Below are positions 8,545 through 16,445 of a stretch of DNA of 49,255 bases, one piece after another (within the stretch, counting starts at the first letter, position 1; each line of letters opens with the position of its first letter). The position numbers were made by a program, and so were the translations under genes. The notes under the pieces were generated by a model that was given only the letters and a program-made list of their open reading frames with translations, was not told the origin of the DNA and did no database searches. The DNA is taken from the NCBI GenBank assembly GCA_039931435.1, contig JBDTRY010000007.1:1-49255 (forward strand), given 5' to 3'. The DNA comes from JBDTRY01 sp039931435. Lineage in GTDB: Bacteria > Acidobacteriota > Thermoanaerobaculia > Gp7-AA8.

Positions 8545-8721
8545 GAATGGTGAATGTTGAATGGTGAATGTTGAATGTTGAATGTGGGGTCGTTATCGGC
8601 GGCGCTCGGAATGACGCGCCTCTCCTGTCTCAGTTCAACATCGCCATTCAACAATTCACCATTCAACACTCTCCATTCAACATTCACCATTTCACCATTC
8701 AACATTCACCATTCTCCATTC
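8545..8721. repeat. Inverted heptamer arrays, potential long hairpin
   Basis: Six units of GAATGGT/GAATGTT/GAATGTG run from 8545 to 8586. After a 49-bp spacer, a longer array of the complementary units (ACCATTC, ACATTCA) runs from about 8636 to 8721. The two can pair over at least 40 bp. The heptamers match those at 203-258. The element fills the gap between the pilin gene and rpsF. Confidence 0.85.
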
Positions 8722-8804
8722 AGTTTTGTACCCCCGTGCCCGCGGCCCGACCCCTCCACCCGCGGAATAATCCCCCGGCGCCCTGCTTTCTTGTACATTC
8801 ACCC

Positions 8805-8873
8805 GGTCCGCCCGGCCCTGCCGGAGGACCAATTGACAATCTGCCAGCTCCTTGAGCTCCGCGTGCGGGGCTC
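8805..8873 (+). promoter_or_regulatory. Candidate structured leader of the rpsF operon
   Basis: Two stable hairpins precede rpsF. The first (8805-8830) has an outer GGTCC/GGACC stem, an asymmetric bulge, and an inner CCGGC/GCCGG stem. The second (8854-8873) pairs GAGCTCCG with CGGGGCTC. In many bacteria the S6:S18 complex binds a bulged hairpin in this leader to repress the operon. The position and shape fit that role, but I cannot confirm the consensus. Confidence 0.3.
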
Positions 8874-8895
8874 CGCTAGGCCAGAAGGAGGTCTT

Positions 8896-9405
8896 ATGAG
8901 GACTTACGAAGTCCTGTTCATTCTTTCTCCGCAAATCCCGGAGGAAGAGTCCACATCTCTGATTGCCGACTTCAAGGGAATCGGGGAAACGGGCGGTGCA
9001 ACGCTCGTCAACGAAGAAGCCTGGGGTCGCCGCAGGCTCGCCTACCCCATCGAGAAGTTCAACGAAGGGATCTACCACCTCTTCATCTTCCACTCCGAGG
9101 CTGCGCTTTCGGAACTGGACCGCAAGATGAGGAACTCCGACCGCATCATTCGCCATCTCATTGTCCGCACGGACCTCGAGACGCGCCGGGCCATCAAGCT
9201 GGCCAAGAAGAATCCCAAGAAGGAGCGGGTGCGCCCGTCGCCTTCTGCCTCCAGTGGATACTCAGCGCCCTCGGCTGGATCGACCGCTCCTGCGGCCGTT
9301 GCCCCCCCGGCAGAAGTCTCTGCTGAGGCTGCGACCACCGCGTCGGAAACCACCACGACTGAGACAGCCGGTACGGCGCCCGCCGCATCGACGGAAAACG
9401 CATAA
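8896..9405 (+). CDS. rpsF: 30S ribosomal protein S6
   Basis: S6 binds the central domain of 16S rRNA as a heterodimer with S18. The conserved domain covers residues 1-100 (MRTYEVLFIL at the start, WGRRRLAYPI and GIYHLFIFH in the middle). A strong AAGGAGG site five bases upstream fixes the ATG at 8896, although the frame is open further upstream. At 169 residues it is longer than the usual 95-135. The surplus is a C-terminal tail (about 112-169) of Ala, Thr, Pro, Ser and Glu, low in complexity and presumably disordered. rpsR starts 15 bp downstream. Confidence 0.97.
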   Translation: MRTYEVLFILSPQIPEEESTSLIADFKGIGETGGATLVNEEAWGRRRLAYPIEKFNEGIYHLFIFHSEAALSELDRKMRNSDRIIRHLIVRTDLETRRAIKLAKKNPKKERVRPSPSASSGYSAPSAGSTAPAAVAPPAEVSAEAATTASETTTTETAGTAPAASTENA

Positions 9406-9420
9406 GGAGAGTCACGCATC

Positions 9421-9699
9421 ATGGCAGGTGAACGAGGTCCCAGAAAGCCCGCATCGGGCTCTGCGCAGGGTGGCAAGAAGAAGTTCTTCTATCGCCGAAA
9501 ACGCGTCTGCAAGTTCTGCGTCGAAAAGATCGAGTACGTCGATTTCAAGGACGTGAAAACGCTTCAACAGTTCATTCCCGAGCGAGGGAAGATCCTTCCG
9601 CGGCGAATCTCCGGAACGTGCGCTCTGCATCAACGCAAGTTGCAGAATGCAATCAAGCGCGCCCGGATTGCGGCATTACTTCCCTTCGCTACCGATTGA
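9421..9699 (+). CDS. rpsR: 30S ribosomal protein S18
   Basis: S18 pairs with S6 on the small-subunit platform. The core (about 22-92) contains FFYRRKRVCKFC and the IPERGKILPRRISGTCALHQRKL segment. Cys30, Cys33, Cys67 and His70 form the metal-binding set of the zinc-type paralogue. An N-terminal extension of about 18 residues, rich in Gly, Lys and Pro, precedes the core. The ribosome site GGAGAG lies before the ATG. It is co-transcribed with rpsF. Confidence 0.97.
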   Translation: MAGERGPRKPASGSAQGGKKKFFYRRKRVCKFCVEKIEYVDFKDVKTLQQFIPERGKILPRRISGTCALHQRKLQNAIKRARIAALLPFATD

Positions 9700-9730
9700 C
9701 GATGTCCCGAACGTTCCAGGCGGAGTTGCT

Positions 9731-10735
9731 TTGAGTACGATCGAACCGCAGCCCTTGCATAGCGTGGCCCGCAGCACATTCGTGCACGCGCTGGCCGCAG
9801 CGGCGTTGTACTTTTCGCCAGTGACAGTGGTCCTGGCGCCGCTGACATTGTTCGTTCCAGCGGCGTTCCTTCACGCTGCACTGAAGAACGGTCTCCGCTC
9901 GGCGTGGGGGGCGATCATCGGCTCGGGAGCGATCATCCTCGTCCTGGGTGGCGGTCTGTCGCTGCTGGGATCGTCCACGGATTCTGCGGCGGCCATCGCC
10001 GCCGGTGTGCGCTTCCTTCTGGAAGTAGCCGTACCGGCCGGACTGATGGCCGTGCTTCTTCTGCGAGGGCACTCCTTCGGGTCACTGCTCACAGCCGGTC
10101 TGGCCGCGAGCGGCGCGGGCATCCTCGCCGGCGAATTGGTCATGCGCGGTCTTTTCCACTACTCGCCGTACGCAGCACTGGTGACGAACTTCCGCACCAT
10201 GTCGGCCGAGACTCTCCGCTACTACAAGTCCATTCAGATGCCGGCGGATGCGTTGAAGATGATGACCACAGCAGCCGACATCATGGTTTCGTCGTTCATG
10301 CCCTTCGTGTTGCTCAGTGTGGCCGCGCTGACGTTTCTGCTCAGCCTGACATTGCTGCCCAGACTTCCGGCGGCGCGCACTACCGGCTCACGTTTCCTTT
10401 TTCGCAATTTTGCGCTTCCCGAATGGATGCTGATCCTCTTCGTCCTGGGAGGAATCTCTCCTCTGGCGCGGGGACCGCTGCGAATGGCGGGACTGAACGT
10501 TCTGGCAGTCGTCGCTCTGCTCTATTTTTTTCAGGGACTGGCGGTGTTTCGCGCCATCATCCTCCGTCTCGGTTTCGGGGCCGGGGGACGGTTTCTCGCC
10601 TGGGGCATGCTCGCCTTGCTGATGTTCTACGGGTTGGCGCCCATTGCTCTCTTTATCGTCGGTCTCTTCGATCCGTTCTTCGATTTCCGAAAATTGAACC
10701 GAAAGGATGTACCCCATGAAAGTCATACTGATTGA
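9731..10735 (+). CDS. DUF2232 membrane protein (YybS-like)
   Basis: This is a polytopic membrane protein with about eight helices. Its position between rpsR and rplI is the standard location of DUF2232/YybS proteins in many bacteria. Their function is unknown; some members are proposed to be substrate-binding components of transporters. The frame is open from an ATG at 9647 inside rpsR, but a TTG at 9731 with GGAG five bases before it gives a 334-residue protein starting just before the first helix, and I prefer it. The C-terminus overlaps the start of rplI by 20 bp, suggesting translational coupling. Confidence 0.78.
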   Translation: MSTIEPQPLHSVARSTFVHALAAAALYFSPVTVVLAPLTLFVPAAFLHAALKNGLRSAWGAIIGSGAIILVLGGGLSLLGSSTDSAAAIAAGVRFLLEVAVPAGLMAVLLLRGHSFGSLLTAGLAASGAGILAGELVMRGLFHYSPYAALVTNFRTMSAETLRYYKSIQMPADALKMMTTAADIMVSSFMPFVLLSVAALTFLLSLTLLPRLPAARTTGSRFLFRNFALPEWMLILFVLGGISPLARGPLRMAGLNVLAVVALLYFFQGLAVFRAIILRLGFGAGGRFLAWGMLALLMFYGLAPIALFIVGLFDPFFDFRKLNRKDVPHESHTD

Positions 10736-11282
10736 CGAGATCCGCGGCCTGGGTGGCCGTGGTGATGTCGTGCAGGTAAAGGACGGTTACGCCCGCAATT
10801 ACCTGATCCCGAAGAAACTGGCCCGTCAGGCGACGGCCGGAAACCTGAAAGCGGCTGAGCAGGAACGGAAGAAGTGGGACCTGCTCACCAATCAGGAAAA
10901 AGATCTTGCCAGCAAAGCCGCGGAGAAGATCAGCGGAATGAAAATCGTCGTTCACAAGCGGGTGGGCGAGCAGGGCACGCTCTTTGGATCCGTGACCGCC
11001 TCGGATATTGCCGATCAGCTGGAAGCGAAGGGTATCGAGATCGACAAACGTCGTATCGAGCTGGCTCATCCCATCAAGACGGCGGGAATCCACGACGTCG
11101 AGATCAAACTCCATCGTGAGGTCTTTGCTCATATCCAGGTGGAAGTTCTCGGCGAGGGGCAGCATCCCTCCTCCCCGGCAGCTGCTCAAACTGCGCCTGC
11201 CGCGACTGATCAGGCCGAGAGTGAGCAGGCCGCGCCTCCAGTCGAGGAGAGCGCAGCGTCCGACGCCGCGGCTCCCCAGTAA
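10716..11282 (+). CDS. rplI: 50S ribosomal protein L9
   Basis: L9 binds 23S rRNA near the L1 stalk. The N-terminal domain (1-50) reads MKVILIDEIRGLGGRGDVVQVKDGYARNYLIP, shown here only by its ends: MKVILIDE and GYARNYLIP. A connecting helix follows, then the C-terminal domain (about 75-148) with GTLFGSVTA. At 188 residues it exceeds the usual 150; residues after about 150 are an Ala/Pro/Glu tail. An AAAGGA site precedes the ATG at 10716. It is the last gene of the operon. Confidence 0.97.
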   Translation: MKVILIDEIRGLGGRGDVVQVKDGYARNYLIPKKLARQATAGNLKAAEQERKKWDLLTNQEKDLASKAAEKISGMKIVVHKRVGEQGTLFGSVTASDIADQLEAKGIEIDKRRIELAHPIKTAGIHDVEIKLHREVFAHIQVEVLGEGQHPSSPAAAQTAPAATDQAESEQAAPPVEESAASDAAAPQ

Positions 11283-11303
11283 TTTCAAATCACGAATAGC
11301 CCG

Positions 11304-11337
11304 AGCCCGGTGGCGTTTCGCGTCGCCGGGCTTTTTG
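11304..11337 (+). terminator. Rho-independent terminator of the rpsF-rplI operon
   Basis: A GC-rich hairpin with AGCCCGG...CCGGGCT arms extends inward with G-U pairs to about 12 bp, followed by TTTTTG. It starts 21 bp after the rplI stop. Confidence 0.88.
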
Positions 11338-11433
11338 TTTATGCTGTGTCGGTTGCCGGGCCCTGCTCTTCGCAGCGGCTTCGGTGCGAAGTCTTCCGGT
11401 TGCGGCGCGAGAATGTCGCTTGCGACTTCATGA

Positions 11434-12534
11434 ATGGCCGACAAACTGATCGAAACTCCCCCTGAGGGAGCGAAGGGCTGGGCCGAGGTCTGGCGTCAGG
11501 ATCTTCGTTTTCCGACCAACTCCGGAAAATGGAGAGCGGCGCTGGGCCGGATGTTTCTATGGCCTTTTCTGGCCCCCATTTTCGGACCTCTGCTGGACCG
11601 GCAGCGGGACTTCAACGTAGCCACCCTCGAGCTTCTCGAGGGGTTGCACGGCGACATCGACGCCCTGCGCAACGATCTGGCGCGGATGCATCGCGAGATT
11701 TCCGCGGACACCGATCGCCGCGTGCACGTCGGCTTGCAGCGCAATGACGCCCTGTTCGGGGCAATCGATCAGAAGGTCGAGGCCGTCGCCGCCCGTGTTC
11801 GCGATCTCAGCACTCCGTTTCTCAACGTTCCCGCCGGCGGTCCTGCGCGCGAAGACTTTGTCTACCGGAGGCTCGAGGACGGGCTGCGCGGCAGCGAGGC
11901 TGATGTGGGACGGGCGCTGGCGCCGTACCTTCGCTACGCGGAAGAACAGAATCCGGTGATCGACATCGGATGCGGGCGTGGAGAGTTTCTGATCCTCTGC
12001 AACGATTTGAAAATCCCGGCCAGGGGCTTTGACACCAACGAGCGCTCGATTGCCGACCTCCTCGATCGTGGGTTCGACGTGGAACTGGACTCGGCGCCGC
12101 GCTGTCTTCGAAAGATCACAAGCAGGTCCGTGGGAACAATTTTCGCCTCGCATGTCGTGGAGCATGTTCCGGCGGACGCGCTCATTTCTCTTTTTGCCGA
12201 GTCAGCCCGAATTCTTCGCAGCGGCGGATACCTGCTCATCGAGACTCCCAACGCCCAGTCACTGGCCATGAGTGCCTCCGACTTCTGGCGTGATCCGACA
12301 CATCTCGCGCCGCGGCACGTGGCCGCCCTGACGCTCATTGCCCGGGAGTTCGGTTTTGAAGTGGCGGAGTTGAAAACGATCGATCCATTTCCGGAAGCAA
12401 ATCTGCTGCCGTCCGGCAGCGGTCAGTCCGACGATCTGAATACGATCGTCGACCGTTTGAACGAGATTCTCTTCGGCAATCAGAACCTGCGACTGGTGCT
12501 TCGCAAAATGGCGGCGACGGCCGAACATCCGTGA
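11434..12534 (+). CDS. Class I SAM-dependent methyltransferase, surface-glycan type
   Basis: The 366-residue protein has three parts. First is an N-terminal amphipathic region that may touch the membrane (about 35-60). Next is a coiled-coil-like helical stretch (about 60-125). The C-terminal Rossmann methyltransferase domain starts with VIDIGCGRGEFL (175-186), the SAM-binding loop, and has SHVVEHVP and GGYLLIETPN further on. This arrangement resembles methyltransferases that cap or modify O-antigen and other surface polysaccharides. The substrate is inference. Its stop overlaps the GTG start of the next membrane protein by four bases, so the two are coupled. Confidence 0.82.
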   Translation: MADKLIETPPEGAKGWAEVWRQDLRFPTNSGKWRAALGRMFLWPFLAPIFGPLLDRQRDFNVATLELLEGLHGDIDALRNDLARMHREISADTDRRVHVGLQRNDALFGAIDQKVEAVAARVRDLSTPFLNVPAGGPAREDFVYRRLEDGLRGSEADVGRALAPYLRYAEEQNPVIDIGCGRGEFLILCNDLKIPARGFDTNERSIADLLDRGFDVELDSAPRCLRKITSRSVGTIFASHVVEHVPADALISLFAESARILRSGGYLLIETPNAQSLAMSASDFWRDPTHLAPRHVAALTLIAREFGFEVAELKTIDPFPEANLLPSGSGQSDDLNTIVDRLNEILFGNQNLRLVLRKMAATAEHP

Positions 12535-14432
12535 GAGCCGGGTCGGCCCCGATGGTTGCTCTGGGCCGGGCGCCGCGAGCGGTCCTCATACTGGGAGCGC
12601 TTGCCGGGGCCTTTGTGGCGCTCCTGCTCGGTCCTTCGCTGCGACCCCTGTTTCATGCGCCCCAGGGCGGTGTCGGGGCACTCACAGTCGCAAGCTATCC
12701 AAAGTCCTTCGACTACTTGCTCATCACCCTCATCGCGGTTGGTTCGGGGGGAGGCGCGGCGCTGGCGGGCGTGCTGTTCGGGAGGAGAAACGCGGAGCCT
12801 GGTGGGGGTGGAGACGCTCGTTTTGCTGTTGCCGCGCGCCGACGTTCAGCGATCGCTGTGGCGGCGCTGTTCGTTCTGACCTTCGCTGTCTATTTCGCCG
12901 TTCATCATCATCCGTACTATGAGCTCGATTTCTTTCATGATGGCGAGCATCTTTCTCCGGCGTTCGAACTGCTTCACGGAGGAAGACCTTACCGCGACGT
13001 ATTTTTTCTTCATGGATTTGCTGTAGACGGCGGTCTCGATGCTCTACTCATCGGATCTCCTCCGGATCCGATGCGCGTGCGCCGGGCCATGGCTCTGCTG
13101 GACGCCGCGGCAGTGGCCCTGCTGGTCCTCGTGGCCTCCGAGTGTTTATCGACCTGGGGCGGCCTCATGGCCTCTGTCGTACTGTCGCTCTGCGCGATCG
13201 GAGCGGGGCAGGTGGATGTCTTTCCCTACTTCCGCCTCGCTCCGATTCTCCTTTCGTTGTGGGGTCTGCTCCGTTACTTCCGCACAAGACGAATCGTTCC
13301 GCTCTTCGTGGCCGCGCTGAGTGCCACCCTGGGCATTCTCTGGAGTCTGGAGGTGGGGTTGTACGCAACGGGCGCGATGGTGATGACACTTCTTGTGGAT
13401 CGAGTTCTGTTTCGATCCCGGGCACTGTCGTTGAGGCAATACACGGTGATGACATCGGTTGCGGTGGCCGTGCCTCTCGCCGTCCTGCTGGTCACCGGAG
13501 CGGACATTCCGCAATTCCTTCGGGACTCGTTCCTGATCATTCCAGAGTCCATCGACGCCGTCTGGTCGCTGCCCGCTCCTGCAGCGCCGGATATCTCCTC
13601 GCTGATCAGCCCGGCCGCTCTTTGGTCATGGCTCGACAGCGAAAGCGCTCGCTACTTTCTTCCACCCGTGATCTACGGGTTCCTGGTGGTCCTGGGCCTG
13701 CGTGATTTCCAGCGCGGACGGGAGTGGAGTGCCCGTCGATCGATTGCGCTGGGAATCTTTGCGTTCTTTCTTCTTCGAACAGCGGTCGGGCGAGCAGGCT
13801 GGAGCCACAATCGTTTTGCCGCACCTCTGCTGGGAATCGCCCTCGCTGCCACCGTGCTCGAGCCCATGTGGATGCGTTTCGCGGCCGCCCCTCGGAAGCA
13901 TTGGATGTGGCTCGCGGGAATCGTGCTGGTCATCGCTCCCATCGGGGTCATTCTCGAAGTCCCGAAGAATTTCGCTGGTGCACGGAAATTCATCAGTCAG
14001 CGCCAGGAGAGAGGGGCGCCGCCGGCAGGCTCAGCGCTCTATCCTCTACGTACTGGTGGAACCCTGGTCACGTATCCTGAGAACGCCGCCGATCTCTCAG
14101 CCCTGGATGATTTCGTGCGCAGAGAGGCACCCCCGGGGAAATCCATTTTCGTATTCTCGGGTGAAAAAGCTCTCTACTACCTCCTGAGCCGTCACTCCGC
14201 AACGAGAGTTCAGGACATACCCATGCTCTCCGCGCCACGCCTGGAGCGTCAGGCCTTGAAGCAGTTGCGGCGGAACCCGCCGGCACTGGTGATCGTGCAC
14301 GGCATGGAGGGACTGGACTCGTTCGACGGTGTGTCGAACCGCGTACGAGTTCCCCGGATTGCCGACTGGATCGATCACGAATATCCCCGAAGGGTCCATG
14401 TGGGGAGATTCCTCGTAGCGCTCCCGCGGTAG
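12531..14432 (+). CDS. Large polytopic membrane protein, glycosyltransferase-like
   Basis: The 633-residue protein has about a dozen hydrophobic helices and a soluble C-terminal domain of about 150 residues. Near residues 120-150, an outer loop contains YELDFFHDGEHLSPAFELLHGGRPYRDVFF, here cited by its core HDGEH. This loop resembles the acidic catalytic loop of membrane C-type glycosyltransferases. Translation probably starts at a GTG overlapping the methyltransferase stop (GTGA); an ATG at 12552 is the alternative. The pairing suggests joint action on a surface glycan. Polymer and donor are unknown. Confidence 0.72.
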   Translation: MRAGSAPMVALGRAPRAVLILGALAGAFVALLLGPSLRPLFHAPQGGVGALTVASYPKSFDYLLITLIAVGSGGGAALAGVLFGRRNAEPGGGGDARFAVAARRRSAIAVAALFVLTFAVYFAVHHHPYYELDFFHDGEHLSPAFELLHGGRPYRDVFFLHGFAVDGGLDALLIGSPPDPMRVRRAMALLDAAAVALLVLVASECLSTWGGLMASVVLSLCAIGAGQVDVFPYFRLAPILLSLWGLLRYFRTRRIVPLFVAALSATLGILWSLEVGLYATGAMVMTLLVDRVLFRSRALSLRQYTVMTSVAVAVPLAVLLVTGADIPQFLRDSFLIIPESIDAVWSLPAPAAPDISSLISPAALWSWLDSESARYFLPPVIYGFLVVLGLRDFQRGREWSARRSIALGIFAFFLLRTAVGRAGWSHNRFAAPLLGIALAATVLEPMWMRFAAAPRKHWMWLAGIVLVIAPIGVILEVPKNFAGARKFISQRQERGAPPAGSALYPLRTGGTLVTYPENAADLSALDDFVRREAPPGKSIFVFSGEKALYYLLSRHSATRVQDIPMLSAPRLERQALKQLRRNPPALVIVHGMEGLDSFDGVSNRVRVPRIADWIDHEYPRRVHVGRFLVALPR

Positions 14433-14446
14433 AAGCCGGTAGTCGC

Positions 14447-14695
14447 GTCATTTCCGCGTCAGCGGCGCCTGCGCCGTTTTCCCGCTTCCAATGACACGGC
14501 TCGAAGGGCGTGAAGGAGCGGCGGCATCCTGCCGCCTGGAACGGCGGCTTCCAGCCGCCGCGGAAACAGAACGGGCGGCGCGGGACGCCGCCCGTCCAGA
14601 CGCCTGGAAGGCTTCGCTCCATCGCTTTACTCGACGATCATGTCGTGTCATTCCTGTGACACCGGCGCCTGCGCCGTTCCCCTGCTCGGGATGAC
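14447..14695. repeat. Pair of 49-bp palindromic elements flanking a hairpin cluster
   Basis: Two related 49-bp units (14447-14495 and 14647-14695) lie exactly 200 bp apart. Each starts with GTCATT, ends with ATGAC and contains CGGCGCCTGCGCCG. Between them are strong hairpins: GGCGGCA/TGCCGCC (14520-14536), GGCGGC/GCCGCC (from 14543), and GGGCGGCG/CGCCGCCC (14573-14593). The first unit's stem is followed by TTTT (14477-14480), so it could also terminate transcription of the preceding gene. No gene lies between 14433 and 14758. Confidence 0.8.
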
Positions 14696-14758
14696 CGCGA
14701 TTGGGTCGTCGTGTCATGCCCGCAACATAGCCACTCGCGCTGTTCCCCCGCCACACCT

Positions 14759-15415
14759 TCACTCGTGCGAGGCCTCGATGACCATCTCGCCGGGTGGGGG
14801 TGGGGGCACGCGATGGGGGAGAAACCCGAGAATCAGCCCGGCCAGGAATCCGCCCACGTGCGCGTAATTGTCGATGCCGGGGATCGCTCTGCCGATGACG
14901 ATGTTGATCGCTGCCCAGAAAACGAGCTGCCGCACGAGCCCCTTCGTCCATTGCTGATGGCGCCACACAGGCGAGCGCCGGATGGCGAAAATCAGGGCAC
15001 CGAGGATGCCGAAGATGGCGCCGCTGGCGCCGGCGGAAAGGCCGTTACTCTGTGTAAAGAGGGCGCTGGCGATGGAAGCGACGAGTCCTGAGGCGAAGTA
15101 CGTGACGAGGAAACGCCACGATCCGAACATCACTTCCAGAAGAAATCCCAGCTGATAGAGCGCCCAGAGATTCAGTGCCAGATGCAGCAGGCCGATGTGC
15201 AGAAACATGGCGGCAAACAGTCGCCAGTACTCTCCGTAGGCGGGCGATCCGGCGTGGAACATTCCGCCGACGATGGCTCCCATGTTGTAGAGAGCGTTGA
15301 GATGTTCGGGCGTTTCAACGTTGATGAGAGGGACGCCGTTCATCAGCTCCAGAATGAAGGCGACGACAATGGCGATGATCACGCCGATCGTTGCCGGCAT
15401 GCGCGATGGCTTCAA
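14759..15415 (-). CDS. Rhomboid-family intramembrane serine protease
   Basis: The 218-residue protein has six to seven membrane helices and the rhomboid signature. The catalytic Ser131 is in GASGAIFG and the catalytic His186 in NYAHVGG. Other family residues are HIGLLHLALN (73-82) and the WR pair in loop 1. It cleaves transmembrane substrates within the bilayer; the target is unknown. The start is a TTG at 15415 that overlaps the stop of the upstream SDR gene (TTGA) and is preceded by GGAGG inside that gene. An ATG at 15400 is the alternative. The C-terminus is Pro-rich. Confidence 0.9.
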   Translation of the reverse strand: MKPSRMPATIGVIIAIVVAFILELMNGVPLINVETPEHLNALYNMGAIVGGMFHAGSPAYGEYWRLFAAMFLHIGLLHLALNLWALYQLGFLLEVMFGSWRFLVTYFASGLVASIASALFTQSNGLSAGASGAIFGILGALIFAIRRSPVWRHQQWTKGLVRQLVFWAAINIVIGRAIPGIDNYAHVGGFLAGLILGFLPHRVPPPPPGEMVIEASHE

Positions 15416-16212
15416 TGTTTTTTTCCTCCGAGTATTGCCGAGACGCGCCGCATGAGCAGGTGCGCCGTGCGGGGCATGACTTCCTTCAGTCGCATGAAGA
15501 GCAAAGCAGTGACGGGCAGAATCGTTCGATAGGATCCGGTCTCTGCAGCCCGAACGATGGCACGGGCCACACGCTCCGGTGGCATCGCAAGAATCATGCG
15601 TGATGCAGCGGGCTGCTTGTCCCGTTCCGCCTTCACGAAGAACTCCGTGTTTGTCGTTCCCGGGCAGATCATCGAGACCTGCACTCCCTTTTCCTGGACC
15701 TCATCGCGCAGAGCCTCGGCCAATCCGTTCAGGGCGAACTTCGTCGCCGAGTACCCGCCCATCGACGAAAATCCCATGATTCCAGTGATCGACGAGACAA
15801 AGATGATCGATCCACGTCCACGCGCAATCATCTGGGGAAGAACGGCCTGCGTGCAGTGCACGGCACCGAAATAGTTCGTATTCATCATTGTCTGCAGATC
15901 GTCGATGGTGGCGGACTCAATGGGGTCGTACAGGGCGAAGCCAGCATTGTTCACCAGGATGTCGATCGACCCCAGCCGCCTGCTGGATTCAGCGATCAGC
16001 GCCCGGCATGAGTCCCGATCGGAGACGTCTGTAACGATCACCTCCGCTTTTACACCGAGCTTCCGGCAACGATCCGCCACTTCTTCGAGCTCGGCCTGTC
16101 GCCGCGCCGCAAGGACCACGTCGACTCCCGCTCTGGCCAGGGCTTCGGCCGCCGCCCGTCCGATCCCCGAAGAGGCTCCGGTAATGACCGCTTTTCTGCC
16201 ACGCAGACTCAT
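15412..16212 (-). CDS. Short-chain dehydrogenase/reductase
   Basis: This is a 266-residue classical SDR. TGASSGIG (11-18) binds NAD(P), NNAG lies at 88-91, and the catalytic Ser141, Tyr154 and Lys158 are in order. Past residue 185 it has the longer C-terminal part seen in membrane-associated SDRs acting on lipids (DltE/YqjQ-like), with a basic end. The substrate cannot be inferred. It is translationally coupled to the downstream rhomboid protease. Confidence 0.88.
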   Translation of the reverse strand: MSLRGRKAVITGASSGIGRAAAEALARAGVDVVLAARRQAELEEVADRCRKLGVKAEVIVTDVSDRDSCRALIAESSRRLGSIDILVNNAGFALYDPIESATIDDLQTMMNTNYFGAVHCTQAVLPQMIARGRGSIIFVSSITGIMGFSSMGGYSATKFALNGLAEALRDEVQEKGVQVSMICPGTTNTEFFVKAERDKQPAASRMILAMPPERVARAIVRAAETGSYRTILPVTALLFMRLKEVMPRTAHLLMRRVSAILGGKKH

Positions 16213-16359
16213 GGCTCTTCCAATAACAGAGTAGCGGGCGATTATCCAGATGAAAGACCTGCGGGTGCCTGATATCTCGCTCCGGTCTTCTCAATAATCG
16301 CGGGTGCGACCGGTTTTCCGGTCCCGTTGGAATTTCGCAAAAAGGTGACTGAAATCTGT

Positions 16360-16389
16360 TTGACTTTGAAAAAGAGCGCCACCTATACT
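16360..16389 (+). promoter_or_regulatory. Sigma70-type promoter for ilvE
   Basis: TTGACT (16360-16365) and TATACT (16384-16389) are separated by 18 bp. The promoter lies about 55 bp before the ilvE start. Confidence 0.65.
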
Positions 16390-16445
16390 CGTCACGCCTC
16401 TCCATGCTCCCTGTAGGGCGCTGCCCGAGAAAGGAGAATCCCCCG

